DNA from: Alteriqipengyuania bathyomarina_B
GTDB taxonomy: Bacteria > Pseudomonadota > Alphaproteobacteria > Sphingomonadales > Sphingomonadaceae
Direction: 5' to 3'
Length of the DNA: 64,000 bases
Assembly (NCBI RefSeq): GCF_038594605.1
Contig: NZ_JBCFZM010000002.1
Coordinates: 62,001 to 126,000 of the forward strand
This document shows, one piece after another, positions 1-7,283 of the stretch. A program made the translations under genes and the position numbers. A model generated the notes under the pieces. It had not been told where the DNA came from and ran no database searches. It worked only from the letters and a program-made list of their open reading frames with translations. The first letter of the stretch is position 1. Each line of letters begins with the position of its first letter.

Positions 1-11
1 TGGCCCATGGC

Positions 12-779
12 ATGAGCGCGGAACAGGCGCGCCAGACGCTCGATGCGAATGCGCCCGGCCTGCTCGAAGCGAACGACGTGCCGAGCGTGGCGGTCGGTTA
101 TATCGTGGATGGCGAGGTTGCCTGGACTGCGGTCTATGGCGAGCGTGCGCCGGGAGAACCCGCCGACGCGAACACGCTCTACAATATCGCCTCGCTTACC
201 AAGCCGCTGGTGGCGGAGACCTTCCTGCGCATGGTCGCCAGGGACACGCTCGACCTCGATACCCCGCTGGCGACGCAGTTCGTCGATCGCGACCTCACCG
301 ACGACCCGCGCGCGCAGAAAATCACGCTGCGCCACGCATTGTCGCATCGCACCGGTATTCCCGACAACTGGCGCGATCGCATGGAGGGCGGCAAGCTCCG
401 CCTCGACTGGGAGCCGGGCACGCGGGCACAGTATTCGGGCGAGAACTACGTCATGGCGGCCCACTATGCGACGGCCGCGATCGACACCCCGCTCGATCGC
501 CTTGCACAGCAGGCCCTGTTCGTTCCGTTCGGGATGAACGACACCTTCTTCACGCCCGTCGAGGCATGGCAGGGCCGGGTCGCAGGCGTACCCGAACGGG
601 CGCGGCGGGGAGGTTTCTCGCCGCTTCGCCTGACCGATAACGACGGCGGTTGGGCGCGCCTACCGCGTCACCGCCAGCACCCGCGCGCCTTCTTCGCCCA
701 GCCAGTGCGCGTCCACGCCGAAGACCGCGCGCAGGTTCTCGGTCGAGAGCGCCTCGGCAGGCGGGCCGTCGGCGTGTAG
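12..779 (+). CDS. Truncated beta-lactamase-fold serine hydrolase
   Basis: Serine hydrolase of the class C beta-lactamase / penicillin-binding-protein-like family. The nucleophile motif SLTK (SxxK) is at residues 61-64 and a YSG motif sits at 141-143 where the family has YxN. Family-like sequence stops near residue 215 (around base 655). The remaining residues are translated antisense to the end of btuD and look like read-through, so the C-terminal third, with the usual HxG/KTG motif, is missing. The reading frame stays open to the left edge and no signal peptide is visible, so the true start may lie outside the window. It converges on btuD and overlaps it by 120 bases. It is probably a decaying gene with doubtful activity. 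Confidence 0.6.
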   Translation: MSAEQARQTLDANAPGLLEANDVPSVAVGYIVDGEVAWTAVYGERAPGEPADANTLYNIASLTKPLVAETFLRMVARDTLDLDTPLATQFVDRDLTDDPRAQKITLRHALSHRTGIPDNWRDRMEGGKLRLDWEPGTRAQYSGENYVMAAHYATAAIDTPLDRLAQQALFVPFGMNDTFFTPVEAWQGRVAGVPERARRGGFSPLRLTDNDGGWARLPRHRQHPRAFFAQPVRVHAEDRAQVLGRERLGRRAVGV

Positions 780-1406
780 CTTGCCATCCTTCAACAACAG
801 CACCCGGTCCGCGATTTTGTGCGCAAGCCCCAGATCGTGGGCCACCGCGACCACCCCCCTGCCCTCGTCAGCCTGAGTGCGAAGATGCCGGGCGAGCGAG
901 GCCTGAAACGCAAGGTCGAGCGATGCGAACGGCTCGTCCGCGAGGATGAAGCGCGGTTCGCCCGCCAGCACCCGCGCCAGCAGCACCCGCGCCCGCTCGC
1001 CACCGGAGAGCGTCGAGACCGGGCGATCCGCGAAATCCTCCAGCCCCATCGCCGCCAGCGCCGCATCGATCGGTTCGCGGCGTGCATCGCCATGCGCCAG
1101 CCGACCGAGCGAGACGAGATTGCGGACCGACAAGTCCCAAGCGATCTGCGGCTCCTGCGGCAGGTAGCCGATCGCGCGCGCGCGGGTTCGCGGATGCATG
1201 TCGTGCATGCGATCGCCATCGAGCAGCGCCTCGCCAGCGGACGGCACCAGCGCCCCGGCCAGCAGCCGCAGCAGGGTCGATTTGCCCGCCCCGTTGGGCC
1301 CGCAAATCGCGGTCACCTGCCCCTTGAGTATCCGCGTGGATACGCCGTGCAGCCGACCGTCCAGCGCAAGGTCGCGCACGTCGATCGCGGTCTTCTCATG
1401 CGTCAT
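660..1406 (-). CDS. btuD: Cobalamin ABC transporter ATP-binding protein
   Basis: ATPase of a vitamin B12 (or related corrinoid) importer of the FecCD/BtuCD type, working at the cytoplasmic face of the inner membrane. The 248-aa protein has Walker A GPNGAGKST (residues 36-44), the signature LSGGE near 135, Walker B FILADEP near 155 and an H-loop in VAHD. I chose the ATG at 1406 because it overlaps the permease stop in an ATGA junction; an upstream in-frame extension exists but would overlap the permease further. It is last in the riboswitch-led btuB-btuF-btuC-btuD operon. The B12 assignment rests on the riboswitch and the gene order rather than on this protein alone. Confidence 0.9.
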   Translation of the reverse strand: MTHEKTAIDVRDLALDGRLHGVSTRILKGQVTAICGPNGAGKSTLLRLLAGALVPSAGEALLDGDRMHDMHPRTRARAIGYLPQEPQIAWDLSVRNLVSLGRLAHGDARREPIDAALAAMGLEDFADRPVSTLSGGERARVLLARVLAGEPRFILADEPFASLDLAFQASLARHLRTQADEGRGVVAVAHDLGLAHKIADRVLLLKDGKLHADGPPAEALSTENLRAVFGVDAHWLGEEGARVLAVTR

Positions 1407-2368
1407 GTCAGACCCAACCCGCCGCCACGGCGCAGGCGCAGCAGCAGCCACAGGAAGAACGGCGCACCGATCAGCGACAGCGCAATGCCCAGCCGCAATT
1501 CGCTGACCAGCGGCAGCATCCGCAACACGCTGTCCGCCACCAGCACCAGCAGCGCGCCGCCAAGCGCGCTCGGCACGATCAGCGAGGACGGGCGGCGATC
1601 GGTCAGCGGGCGGACCAGATGCGGCACCATCAGGCCGACGAAGCCGATGATCCCCGCGACCGCCACACCGCTACCGATGGTCAGGCCCACGCCGAGCACC
1701 AGCAGCAGCAACAGCCGTTCCATGTCCACGCCCATCGAACGCGCCGCATCCTCGCCCAGCGTCAGTGCATCGAGCGCGGGTGCGGCGCGCGTCAGGATCG
1801 CGATGCCCAGCAGCGTCATCGGCGCGGCCAGTGCGACGTCGGCCCAGCTGCGATCGGTCAGCGCGCCCATCAGCCAAGTCACGATTTCGCTGAGCGCCCA
1901 GGGGTTGGGCGCAAGGCTGATCACGAGGCTGGTCAGCGCGCCCGCGAGGCTCGCGATCATCAGCCCCGCGAGCGTGAAGAGCGCGATCCCGCCGCCCCTG
2001 CCCGCCAGCAGCGCGAGCAGCGCCATCGCGCCGCCGGCGCCGACCAGCGCGAGCATGGGAAGGAGGAGACCGCTCGCCGTGTAGCCGAAGGAAAAGCTCA
2101 GCACCGCGCCCAGCGCCGCTCCGGGCGCGATGCCGAACAGGCCCGGATCGGCGAGCGGATTGCGCAGGTAGCCCTGCATCGCCGCCCCCGCCGCGCCGAG
2201 GCCCGCGCCAACGGTCACTGCGAGCAGCGCGCGCGGCAGCCGCAGTTCGGTGACGATGAGCAGCGCGCGTGCTTCGTCGAGCGAAAGGATGGCGGCGCGC
2301 CCCGCGACCAGCGACAGCGGGATCGCGACCAGCAGGCATACGAGCAGGATTGCCGAGGCGCGGCTCAT
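1403..2368 (-). CDS. btuC: Cobalamin ABC transporter permease (FecCD family)
   Basis: Inner-membrane permease of 321 aa with the many hydrophobic segments typical of the FecCD family (about ten helices). Family hallmarks are the PLADPGLFGIAPGAALGAV segment near residue 70 and GFVGLMVPHLVRPL near residue 245, the coupling region that contacts the ATPase. It would form a dimer with two BtuD subunits and receive substrate from BtuF. Its start overlaps the btuF stop (ATGA) and its stop overlaps the btuD start (ATGA), so translation is likely coupled throughout. FecCD permeases also serve haem and siderophore systems; B12 is inferred from the riboswitch. Confidence 0.92.
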   Translation of the reverse strand: MSRASAILLVCLLVAIPLSLVAGRAAILSLDEARALLIVTELRLPRALLAVTVGAGLGAAGAAMQGYLRNPLADPGLFGIAPGAALGAVLSFSFGYTASGLLLPMLALVGAGGAMALLALLAGRGGGIALFTLAGLMIASLAGALTSLVISLAPNPWALSEIVTWLMGALTDRSWADVALAAPMTLLGIAILTRAAPALDALTLGEDAARSMGVDMERLLLLLVLGVGLTIGSGVAVAGIIGFVGLMVPHLVRPLTDRRPSSLIVPSALGGALLVLVADSVLRMLPLVSELRLGIALSLIGAPFFLWLLLRLRRGGGLGLT

Positions 2369-3186
2369 GTCTGCTCATCCCGGATCGCGGCGAGGCGCTC
2401 GGCGGCGCGGATCAGGCTCGGCCCGCCGCAGAAATAGAGCTGCGGGGCAAACTCGGCGCGCCGCGTCGTCAACTTGCGCAAGGCGGGGTGCTGGAGCGTG
2501 CGCGATTCCTCGTCGCCCGATGGACCTGCGTGCAGCAACAGCTCGGGCGGGTCGATCAGCACGGCTTCCAGAGGCAGGCGGTCGCCCTGCCCCAGCCCGC
2601 GCGTCGCCGCGGCGGGTTGCAGGCCGACGCGGCGCATCAGATCGACCACCAGCGCCCCCTCGCCCGGCACGATTCCGCCCGGCTGCCACAGGATCGTCTG
2701 CGGGCCTTTGCTGTCGGTGGGAGGCGCGGCGGCGGCCAGCGCGGTTTCGATCCGTGCGACCAGCGCTTCGCCCGCCTGCGCTTCGCCGACCGCATCGGCC
2801 AGCTCGCGCACCTGCGCGAGGTTCTCCTCGACGCTGTTCGACATGCCCAGCACCACCACCGGAATCCCGAGCTGGTCCAGCGCGGCGCGGGTCGCGGGCG
2901 GCAGGAAGCTCGACGCGACCGCCATATCCGCATGGGCCGCGAGGATTTCCTCCACCGAGCCACTCGTGGCGGGCCAGCGGCGCGCCTCCTCCACCGGCAT
3001 CGACCCGGCGGAGGGATCGTGGCTGTAGTGCGAGACCGCGACGAGCTTGTCGGGCGCGACCTCGGCGAGGATCGCATCGCTGCACGGGTTGAGGCTGACG
3101 ATGCGCAATTGCCCCTCGGCGGGCGGCTCGGCCGGAGCCGAGCACGCTGCCGCCGCTAGTGCGAAACCTAGCGCGAGGCCGCGCAT
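2365..3186 (-). CDS. btuF: Cobalamin-binding lipoprotein (ABC substrate-binding protein)
   Basis: Periplasmic substrate-binding protein of the BtuF/TroA-like helical-backbone class, about 273 aa. It begins with a lipoprotein signal (hydrophobic ALGFALAAAAC, then Ser-Ala), so it is probably anchored in the membrane. It carries the usual opening of this class, RIVSLNPCSDAILAEV, and the VSHYSHDP segment. An alternative GTG start at 3192 overlaps the btuB stop (GTGA); the ATG at 3186 gives a more standard signal peptide. It sits between btuB and btuC, as expected for a corrinoid-binding protein, and delivers substrate to the permease. Confidence 0.88.
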   Translation of the reverse strand: MRGLALGFALAAAACSAPAEPPAEGQLRIVSLNPCSDAILAEVAPDKLVAVSHYSHDPSAGSMPVEEARRWPATSGSVEEILAAHADMAVASSFLPPATRAALDQLGIPVVVLGMSNSVEENLAQVRELADAVGEAQAGEALVARIETALAAAAPPTDSKGPQTILWQPGGIVPGEGALVVDLMRRVGLQPAAATRGLGQGDRLPLEAVLIDPPELLLHAGPSGDEESRTLQHPALRKLTTRRAEFAPQLYFCGGPSLIRAAERLAAIRDEQT

Positions 3187-3188
3187 CG

Positions 3189-5138
3189 TCACAGCCCCAC
3201 CCGGACTCCGGCAAACACCCCGCGCGGCGTCTGGTTGTACCCGGCGGCGGTCTGGTAATCCTCGTCGAAGACATTCTCGACCCGGCCGAAGAGCTCGACC
3301 GGGCGCTCGCCCGCAACCAGCCCCAGCGGCACCGCGACCCGCAGGTCGAGCACCGTGTATCCATCCAGCCGTCTCACGTTTGCCGCATCGTCGAAGGCCC
3401 GGCCCACGATCCGCAGGTCGCCGCCGATCACCGGCACGCCGACACTCTCGGGCGCAAGCGCCCAGTCGACCGACAGAGTGCCCGCGTGCTGCGGACGGCG
3501 GGCCAGTTCGTTGCCGAAATTGGCGGTGCCCTCGCTGCGATCCACGGCCTGCGTATAAGCATAGGCCGCACGCAGCATCAGGCCGTCGAACGGCGATGCG
3601 CCCGCTTCCACCTCGATCCCGCGAGCGCGCGCCTGCGCCACGTTATCGTATGTTCCGAAGGGCCGGTTCTCGCAAATGCCGGTGAGCGGCGCCGAGCAGC
3701 CGATGAAGCCGATCAGGTTCTCGCTATCGCGCTGGAACGCCGTGACGCTGGCATAGACCGGCGAAATCCGCGTGCCGTAGGCGATGCCCAGATCGTAGCT
3801 GGTGCTCTCTTCAGGCTGGAGCGTCGCATTGCCGTAATCGGAGAACAGCTGGTAGAGCGACGGAGCTTTGAAGCCCTCGCCCACGCTGGCACGCAGGCGC
3901 AGTCCGTCCGCGATTTCATAGGTCAGGTCGCCGCCGAAGCTGGTTGCGCCGCCGAAATCCTCATGCTCGTCCTGCCGCACGCCGACATGGCCCGAGAGCC
4001 CGCGAAACTCGATACCGAGCTGCGCATATGCACCGAAAATGCCGGTCTCCTCTCCGGTCGCCGCCCCGTAGGAAACGCTCTCGTATTGCGACCACAGGTT
4101 CTCCGCCCCGAAATTGACGATCAGCGGCCCGATCGGGCGCCATTCGCCGCGCAGTTCGACGCGTTCGGATTCGCCATCGCTTTCGAAGGTCGGCGCAGCG
4201 CCCGCACTCGGCAGGTTGTCGCGCTGCGTGTCCGAAAAGCTGTAGGCACCGCGCAAGTAGAGCGGCCCGCTATCGTAGATCGCGCCGATGCTGCCCGACT
4301 GCTGGCGCGTTTCCTGCACCTCGAAGGTGTCGGCCAGCGCGTAGGTGGGCGCAGGGAAGCCGTCGACCTCCAGCGTGCCCTCGGCATAGCGGTAGCTGCC
4401 GAACAGTTCGAACTGGCGCGAGATGTAGGCACGCGCGCGCAGGTTGCCCGCGAATTGATCGTACCCGTCGGCCTCGGTCCCGTTCGCAGCAGCGGAGAAA
4501 CCGTTGGTGGTGAGGTAATTCATCGATCCGCCGATGAAGCCGATATCGCCCGCGATCCCGCCCTCGACGCTCGAAGAAACGGTATTGCGCGACCCTGCCT
4601 CGACCGATCCGGCAAGGCCGGTGCGTTCGATCGTGGAGGCGACCAGCACGCCTGCGAGGGCATCCGCCCCCCAGACGACCGAGTTGGAGCCGCGCAGCAG
4701 CTCGACCTTCGCGAGGTTGCTGGCCGAGAGCGTGCCGAAATCGAACGCGGTCGACGGGGCGGCCGTATCGGCGACGCGCACCCCGTCGATCAGCACGAGC
4801 AGCTGGTCGCTGGCCGCGCCGCGCACCGAAACCCCGGTGGTCGCGCCGAGCCCGCCATTGCGGTTGATGGTGACGCCGGGCACCCGCTGGAGAACGCGCG
4901 TGAGGTCGGGCCCCTGAATGTCGGCGATTTCCTCGTAACCGATCACCGTTACCGGCTGGCCGGAATCCTCGACCTCGCTGGGGTTGCCGGTGACCGTGAC
5001 CGTAATCGATTCTTCGGGCGTCTCGTAGGCATCCGAAGCCAGCACGAGCGGTTCGTCGGCAGGGGGCGCCGCATCCTGCGCAAAGGCAGGCGCCGTCAGA
5101 CCCAGGATCGAGCCACCCAGAAACAGAAATGTACGCAT
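3189..5138 (-). CDS. btuB: TonB-dependent outer membrane receptor, BtuB-like
   Basis: Outer-membrane receptor of 649 aa for cobalamin uptake, energised by TonB. The start at 5138 is supported by a good ribosome binding site (GGAGGAATT) and a signal peptide ending in AFAQD. A TonB-box-like ESITVTVTG stretch follows near residue 38, then the plug domain (VTVIGYEEIADIQG ... VLIDGVRVAD ... VELLRGSNSVVWGADALAGV), then a 22-strand-type barrel ending in aromatic/hydrophobic GVRVGL. It lies directly downstream of a cobalamin riboswitch and is followed by btuF, btuC and btuD, so expression should fall when B12 is plentiful. The substrate call depends mainly on this context. Confidence 0.92.
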   Translation of the reverse strand: MRTFLFLGGSILGLTAPAFAQDAAPPADEPLVLASDAYETPEESITVTVTGNPSEVEDSGQPVTVIGYEEIADIQGPDLTRVLQRVPGVTINRNGGLGATTGVSVRGAASDQLLVLIDGVRVADTAAPSTAFDFGTLSASNLAKVELLRGSNSVVWGADALAGVLVASTIERTGLAGSVEAGSRNTVSSSVEGGIAGDIGFIGGSMNYLTTNGFSAAANGTEADGYDQFAGNLRARAYISRQFELFGSYRYAEGTLEVDGFPAPTYALADTFEVQETRQQSGSIGAIYDSGPLYLRGAYSFSDTQRDNLPSAGAAPTFESDGESERVELRGEWRPIGPLIVNFGAENLWSQYESVSYGAATGEETGIFGAYAQLGIEFRGLSGHVGVRQDEHEDFGGATSFGGDLTYEIADGLRLRASVGEGFKAPSLYQLFSDYGNATLQPEESTSYDLGIAYGTRISPVYASVTAFQRDSENLIGFIGCSAPLTGICENRPFGTYDNVAQARARGIEVEAGASPFDGLMLRAAYAYTQAVDRSEGTANFGNELARRPQHAGTLSVDWALAPESVGVPVIGGDLRIVGRAFDDAANVRRLDGYTVLDLRVAVPLGLVAGERPVELFGRVENVFDEDYQTAAGYNQTPRGVFAGVRVGL

Positions 5139-5244
5139 AATTCCTCCATCACAAGCATCACTGTCGCTCATGACGGAAGGCGTGGAATGACCCCGCGCCT
5201 TTCCTCCGCTGCCCCGGTGCACCCCGCCCGTGGCTCGAACGACG

Positions 5245-5450
5245 CATCGCGGGCAGGTCTCCTGGCTCCCGGATCGCTGGTCGCTCCCGCCTTCCCGCCA
5301 GCCCCGTAAAGGGCGCAGCAGTGGCCTGGTTGGGGCAACCTCCCCGGTCACAGTTGCGGGGGCAGCCGAGGCATTGGACCTCGTTCCCTCTTAGGCGAAC
5401 GGCCACTGCTGACCGGTCGCACCTGCGATACCTGGCCGCCCTTAGAGGCT
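5245..5450 (-). promoter_or_regulatory. Cobalamin (adenosylcobalamin) riboswitch
   Basis: On the minus strand the leader carries the full set of conserved cobalamin-riboswitch blocks in order: GAGGGAAC near 5390, ATGCC and GCTGCCCCCGCAACTGT near 5350-5370, GCCACTG near 5320, GGGAAGGC near 5295 and the B12 box GCCAGGAGACCTGCC (5252-5266). It ends about 110 bases before the btuB start, in the usual position for control by ligand-dependent folding. The sequence from 5450 to 5625 up to the divergent hydrolase gene holds no gene I can support. The outer limits of the aptamer are approximate. Confidence 0.95.
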
Positions 5451-5625
5451 TGGTTGCGGGCGCGCAACATTGCGGAGACATAGGCAGGCTGGCGTTAACC
5501 CTGGCTCTTAACGCTTCGCACCGGGGTGTCCCGTTAGAATACGGTGCGCCCGGCCGACCGCGCATCGCGAAACCTTAACGCCTAGGCTGGGAGCGCCCCC
5601 CGCTCCGCCCCAAGTCAGGACCCGC

Positions 5626-6726
5626 TTGCCCCACCTCCGCCGCCCGAAACTACAGACGAAACGCCCCGTGCCCGCCCGCAAGGCCTGGCGCGGCGTGGCC
5701 GTGCTGCTGGCTGCGGTAGCCATTCCGGGAATGGCGGCGCAGGCGGAGTGGCGCCTGCCCGAAATGGCCCCGCAGGCGAGCGAGATCGTGGCCGACAGCC
5801 TGATCGAACCGCTGCCCTTCGAACAGCCGGGCGCGAGTTTCCCCGGATCGGCGCTCTATTTCCTCGCCGATCCGCCCGCTGCCGCCAGCACCGCGAATGT
5901 CAGCGTAGAGCCCGGCAAGGGGATCAACCCGATCGAGGCATGGAACGGCGACCCCGACGCGGCGATCGCGATCCAGTCGGCAGGCCCAGCCGCGCGCGGC
6001 TTCGTGAGCCGGGGTACGGGCATCGACAAGGCGCGCGCGCTCGATTGCCTCGCCAAGGCCGTCTATTACGAAGCGGCGAGCGAGAGCGAAGGCGGGCAGC
6101 GCGCGGTGGCGCAGGTCGTGCTCAACCGCGTGGCGCACCCAGCCTATCCCAAGACGGTATGCGGCGTGGTCTATCAGGGATCGCAGCGACGCACCGGGTG
6201 CCAGTTCAGCTTCACCTGCGACGGGTCGCTGGCGCGCAAGCCCTCGGCAACCTACTGGGCGCGGGCGCTCGCGGTGTCGCGGCGCGCGCTGTCAGGCCAG
6301 GTCTACGCGCCGGTCGGGCTCGCGACCCATTATCACACCACCTGGGTCAACCCGTACTGGGCCCCCAGCCTCGCCCATATCGGCACCATCGGCGCGCATC
6401 GCTTCTATCGCTGGCCCGGCGCGGCGAGCCGCCCCGACGCGTTCAGCGATTTCTACAGCGGAGGCGAGCCTTCGCCCGCGCCCGCCCGGGCTGCACAGGC
6501 AAGCGAGCCCGCCCCCGATCCGGTCGCCATCGCGCGCGAATACGAGGCGGGGACCATGACAGCCGCCACGCCCGCCGCCGATACCGAACGCGCCCGGTCG
6601 GAGCAGGGCACCGCACCCGCGCAGCCGCAGTCTCCCAGGCAGCAAAGCCAGCCCCCGCGCGAGGGACCGGGCAGCGTCCGGCCCGAATATTCCAATAGCG
6701 GGCAGTGGATCGCCCAGCCCAACTGA
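5626..6726 (+). CDS. Cell wall hydrolase, SleB family
   Basis: Predicted periplasmic peptidoglycan hydrolase with a Hydrolase_2 (SleB-like) domain at about residues 140-260. The domain opens with CLAKAVYYEAASESEGGQRA, with the likely catalytic Glu in YYEA, and contains VVLNRVAHPAYP and CQFSFTCDG. An N-terminal hydrophobic stretch (VAVLLAAVAIPGMAAQA) is a signal peptide or anchor. The C-terminal 90 residues are Pro/Ala/Gln-rich and look disordered. I used the TTG start because CAGGA lies five bases upstream; a GTG at 5668 is the alternative and has no clear binding site. It is transcribed away from the riboswitch and has no obvious operon partner. Confidence 0.85.
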   Translation: MPHLRRPKLQTKRPVPARKAWRGVAVLLAAVAIPGMAAQAEWRLPEMAPQASEIVADSLIEPLPFEQPGASFPGSALYFLADPPAAASTANVSVEPGKGINPIEAWNGDPDAAIAIQSAGPAARGFVSRGTGIDKARALDCLAKAVYYEAASESEGGQRAVAQVVLNRVAHPAYPKTVCGVVYQGSQRRTGCQFSFTCDGSLARKPSATYWARALAVSRRALSGQVYAPVGLATHYHTTWVNPYWAPSLAHIGTIGAHRFYRWPGAASRPDAFSDFYSGGEPSPAPARAAQASEPAPDPVAIAREYEAGTMTAATPAADTERARSEQGTAPAQPQSPRQQSQPPREGPGSVRPEYSNSGQWIAQPN

Positions 6727-6879
6727 GCCGTCGTCGAGGAGGCCACTTTCCCGGCAGGTCTCCGGATAGCGACGCCGTGGTTAATTGGCGGAAACCCTGA
6801 TTATCCGCGAAAGATTCACGCGCAGCACGCTATTGCCGTCAGCATTGATCCCATCCCCCAACGCAGGATCCCCATACGC

Positions 6880-7194
6880 ATGCATCGTGGCCTTGCCCCC
6901 AGCCGCCCCACCTATCGCCTCTCGCAGGGCGGCCCCCTGCCCGTCCGTATCCCCGAACCGGCCAACGACAACCTCGCCCCCGGGCGCGAGCCGCAGAGCG
7001 AAGAGGAAATCCACGCCGCGCTGACCCATTTCGCGCAGCATCATCTGAATGCCGCGCGCGACGCGCATGCGCGGGCCCGCGCCGCACTGGAAACGGGCGA
7101 TCAGGCGGGCTTCGATTTCTGGGCCAATGTCTGCCGCGCGCTCGACCGGAGGCTGGCAGGAACGCTCTGCGCTGGATGGGGGAGCGCCGTCTGA
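6880..7194 (+). CDS. Small conserved-looking protein of unknown function
   Basis: A 104-aa soluble protein that I cannot assign to a family. The N-terminal 30 residues are basic and Pro-rich and lead to an IPEPANDNLAPG segment; PANDN-type linkers are common in small alphaproteobacterial proteins. The rest (about residues 40-95) is predicted helical and Ala/His-rich. There is no signal peptide or membrane segment. It lies between a cell wall hydrolase and a GGDEF-EAL gene on the same strand, with gaps of about 150 and 90 bases, so an operon is unlikely. Codon bias matches the neighbours, which supports it being a real gene. Confidence 0.6.
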   Translation: MHRGLAPSRPTYRLSQGGPLPVRIPEPANDNLAPGREPQSEEEIHAALTHFAQHHLNAARDAHARARAALETGDQAGFDFWANVCRALDRRLAGTLCAGWGSAV

Positions 7195-7283
7195 GAGGCG
7201 GATCGCCCGAACATTTTCTAGCAGGGCGCGGATTTCCGGGCACCGGCGTGGTAACGCGCGCGTTAAGCATTTCGTGACGGTTA

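Noticed and set aside
3159..5309. Long plus-strand frame opposite btuB
   Set aside because: It is an antisense shadow in GC-rich sequence; the minus-strand frame has signal peptide, plug and barrel features.
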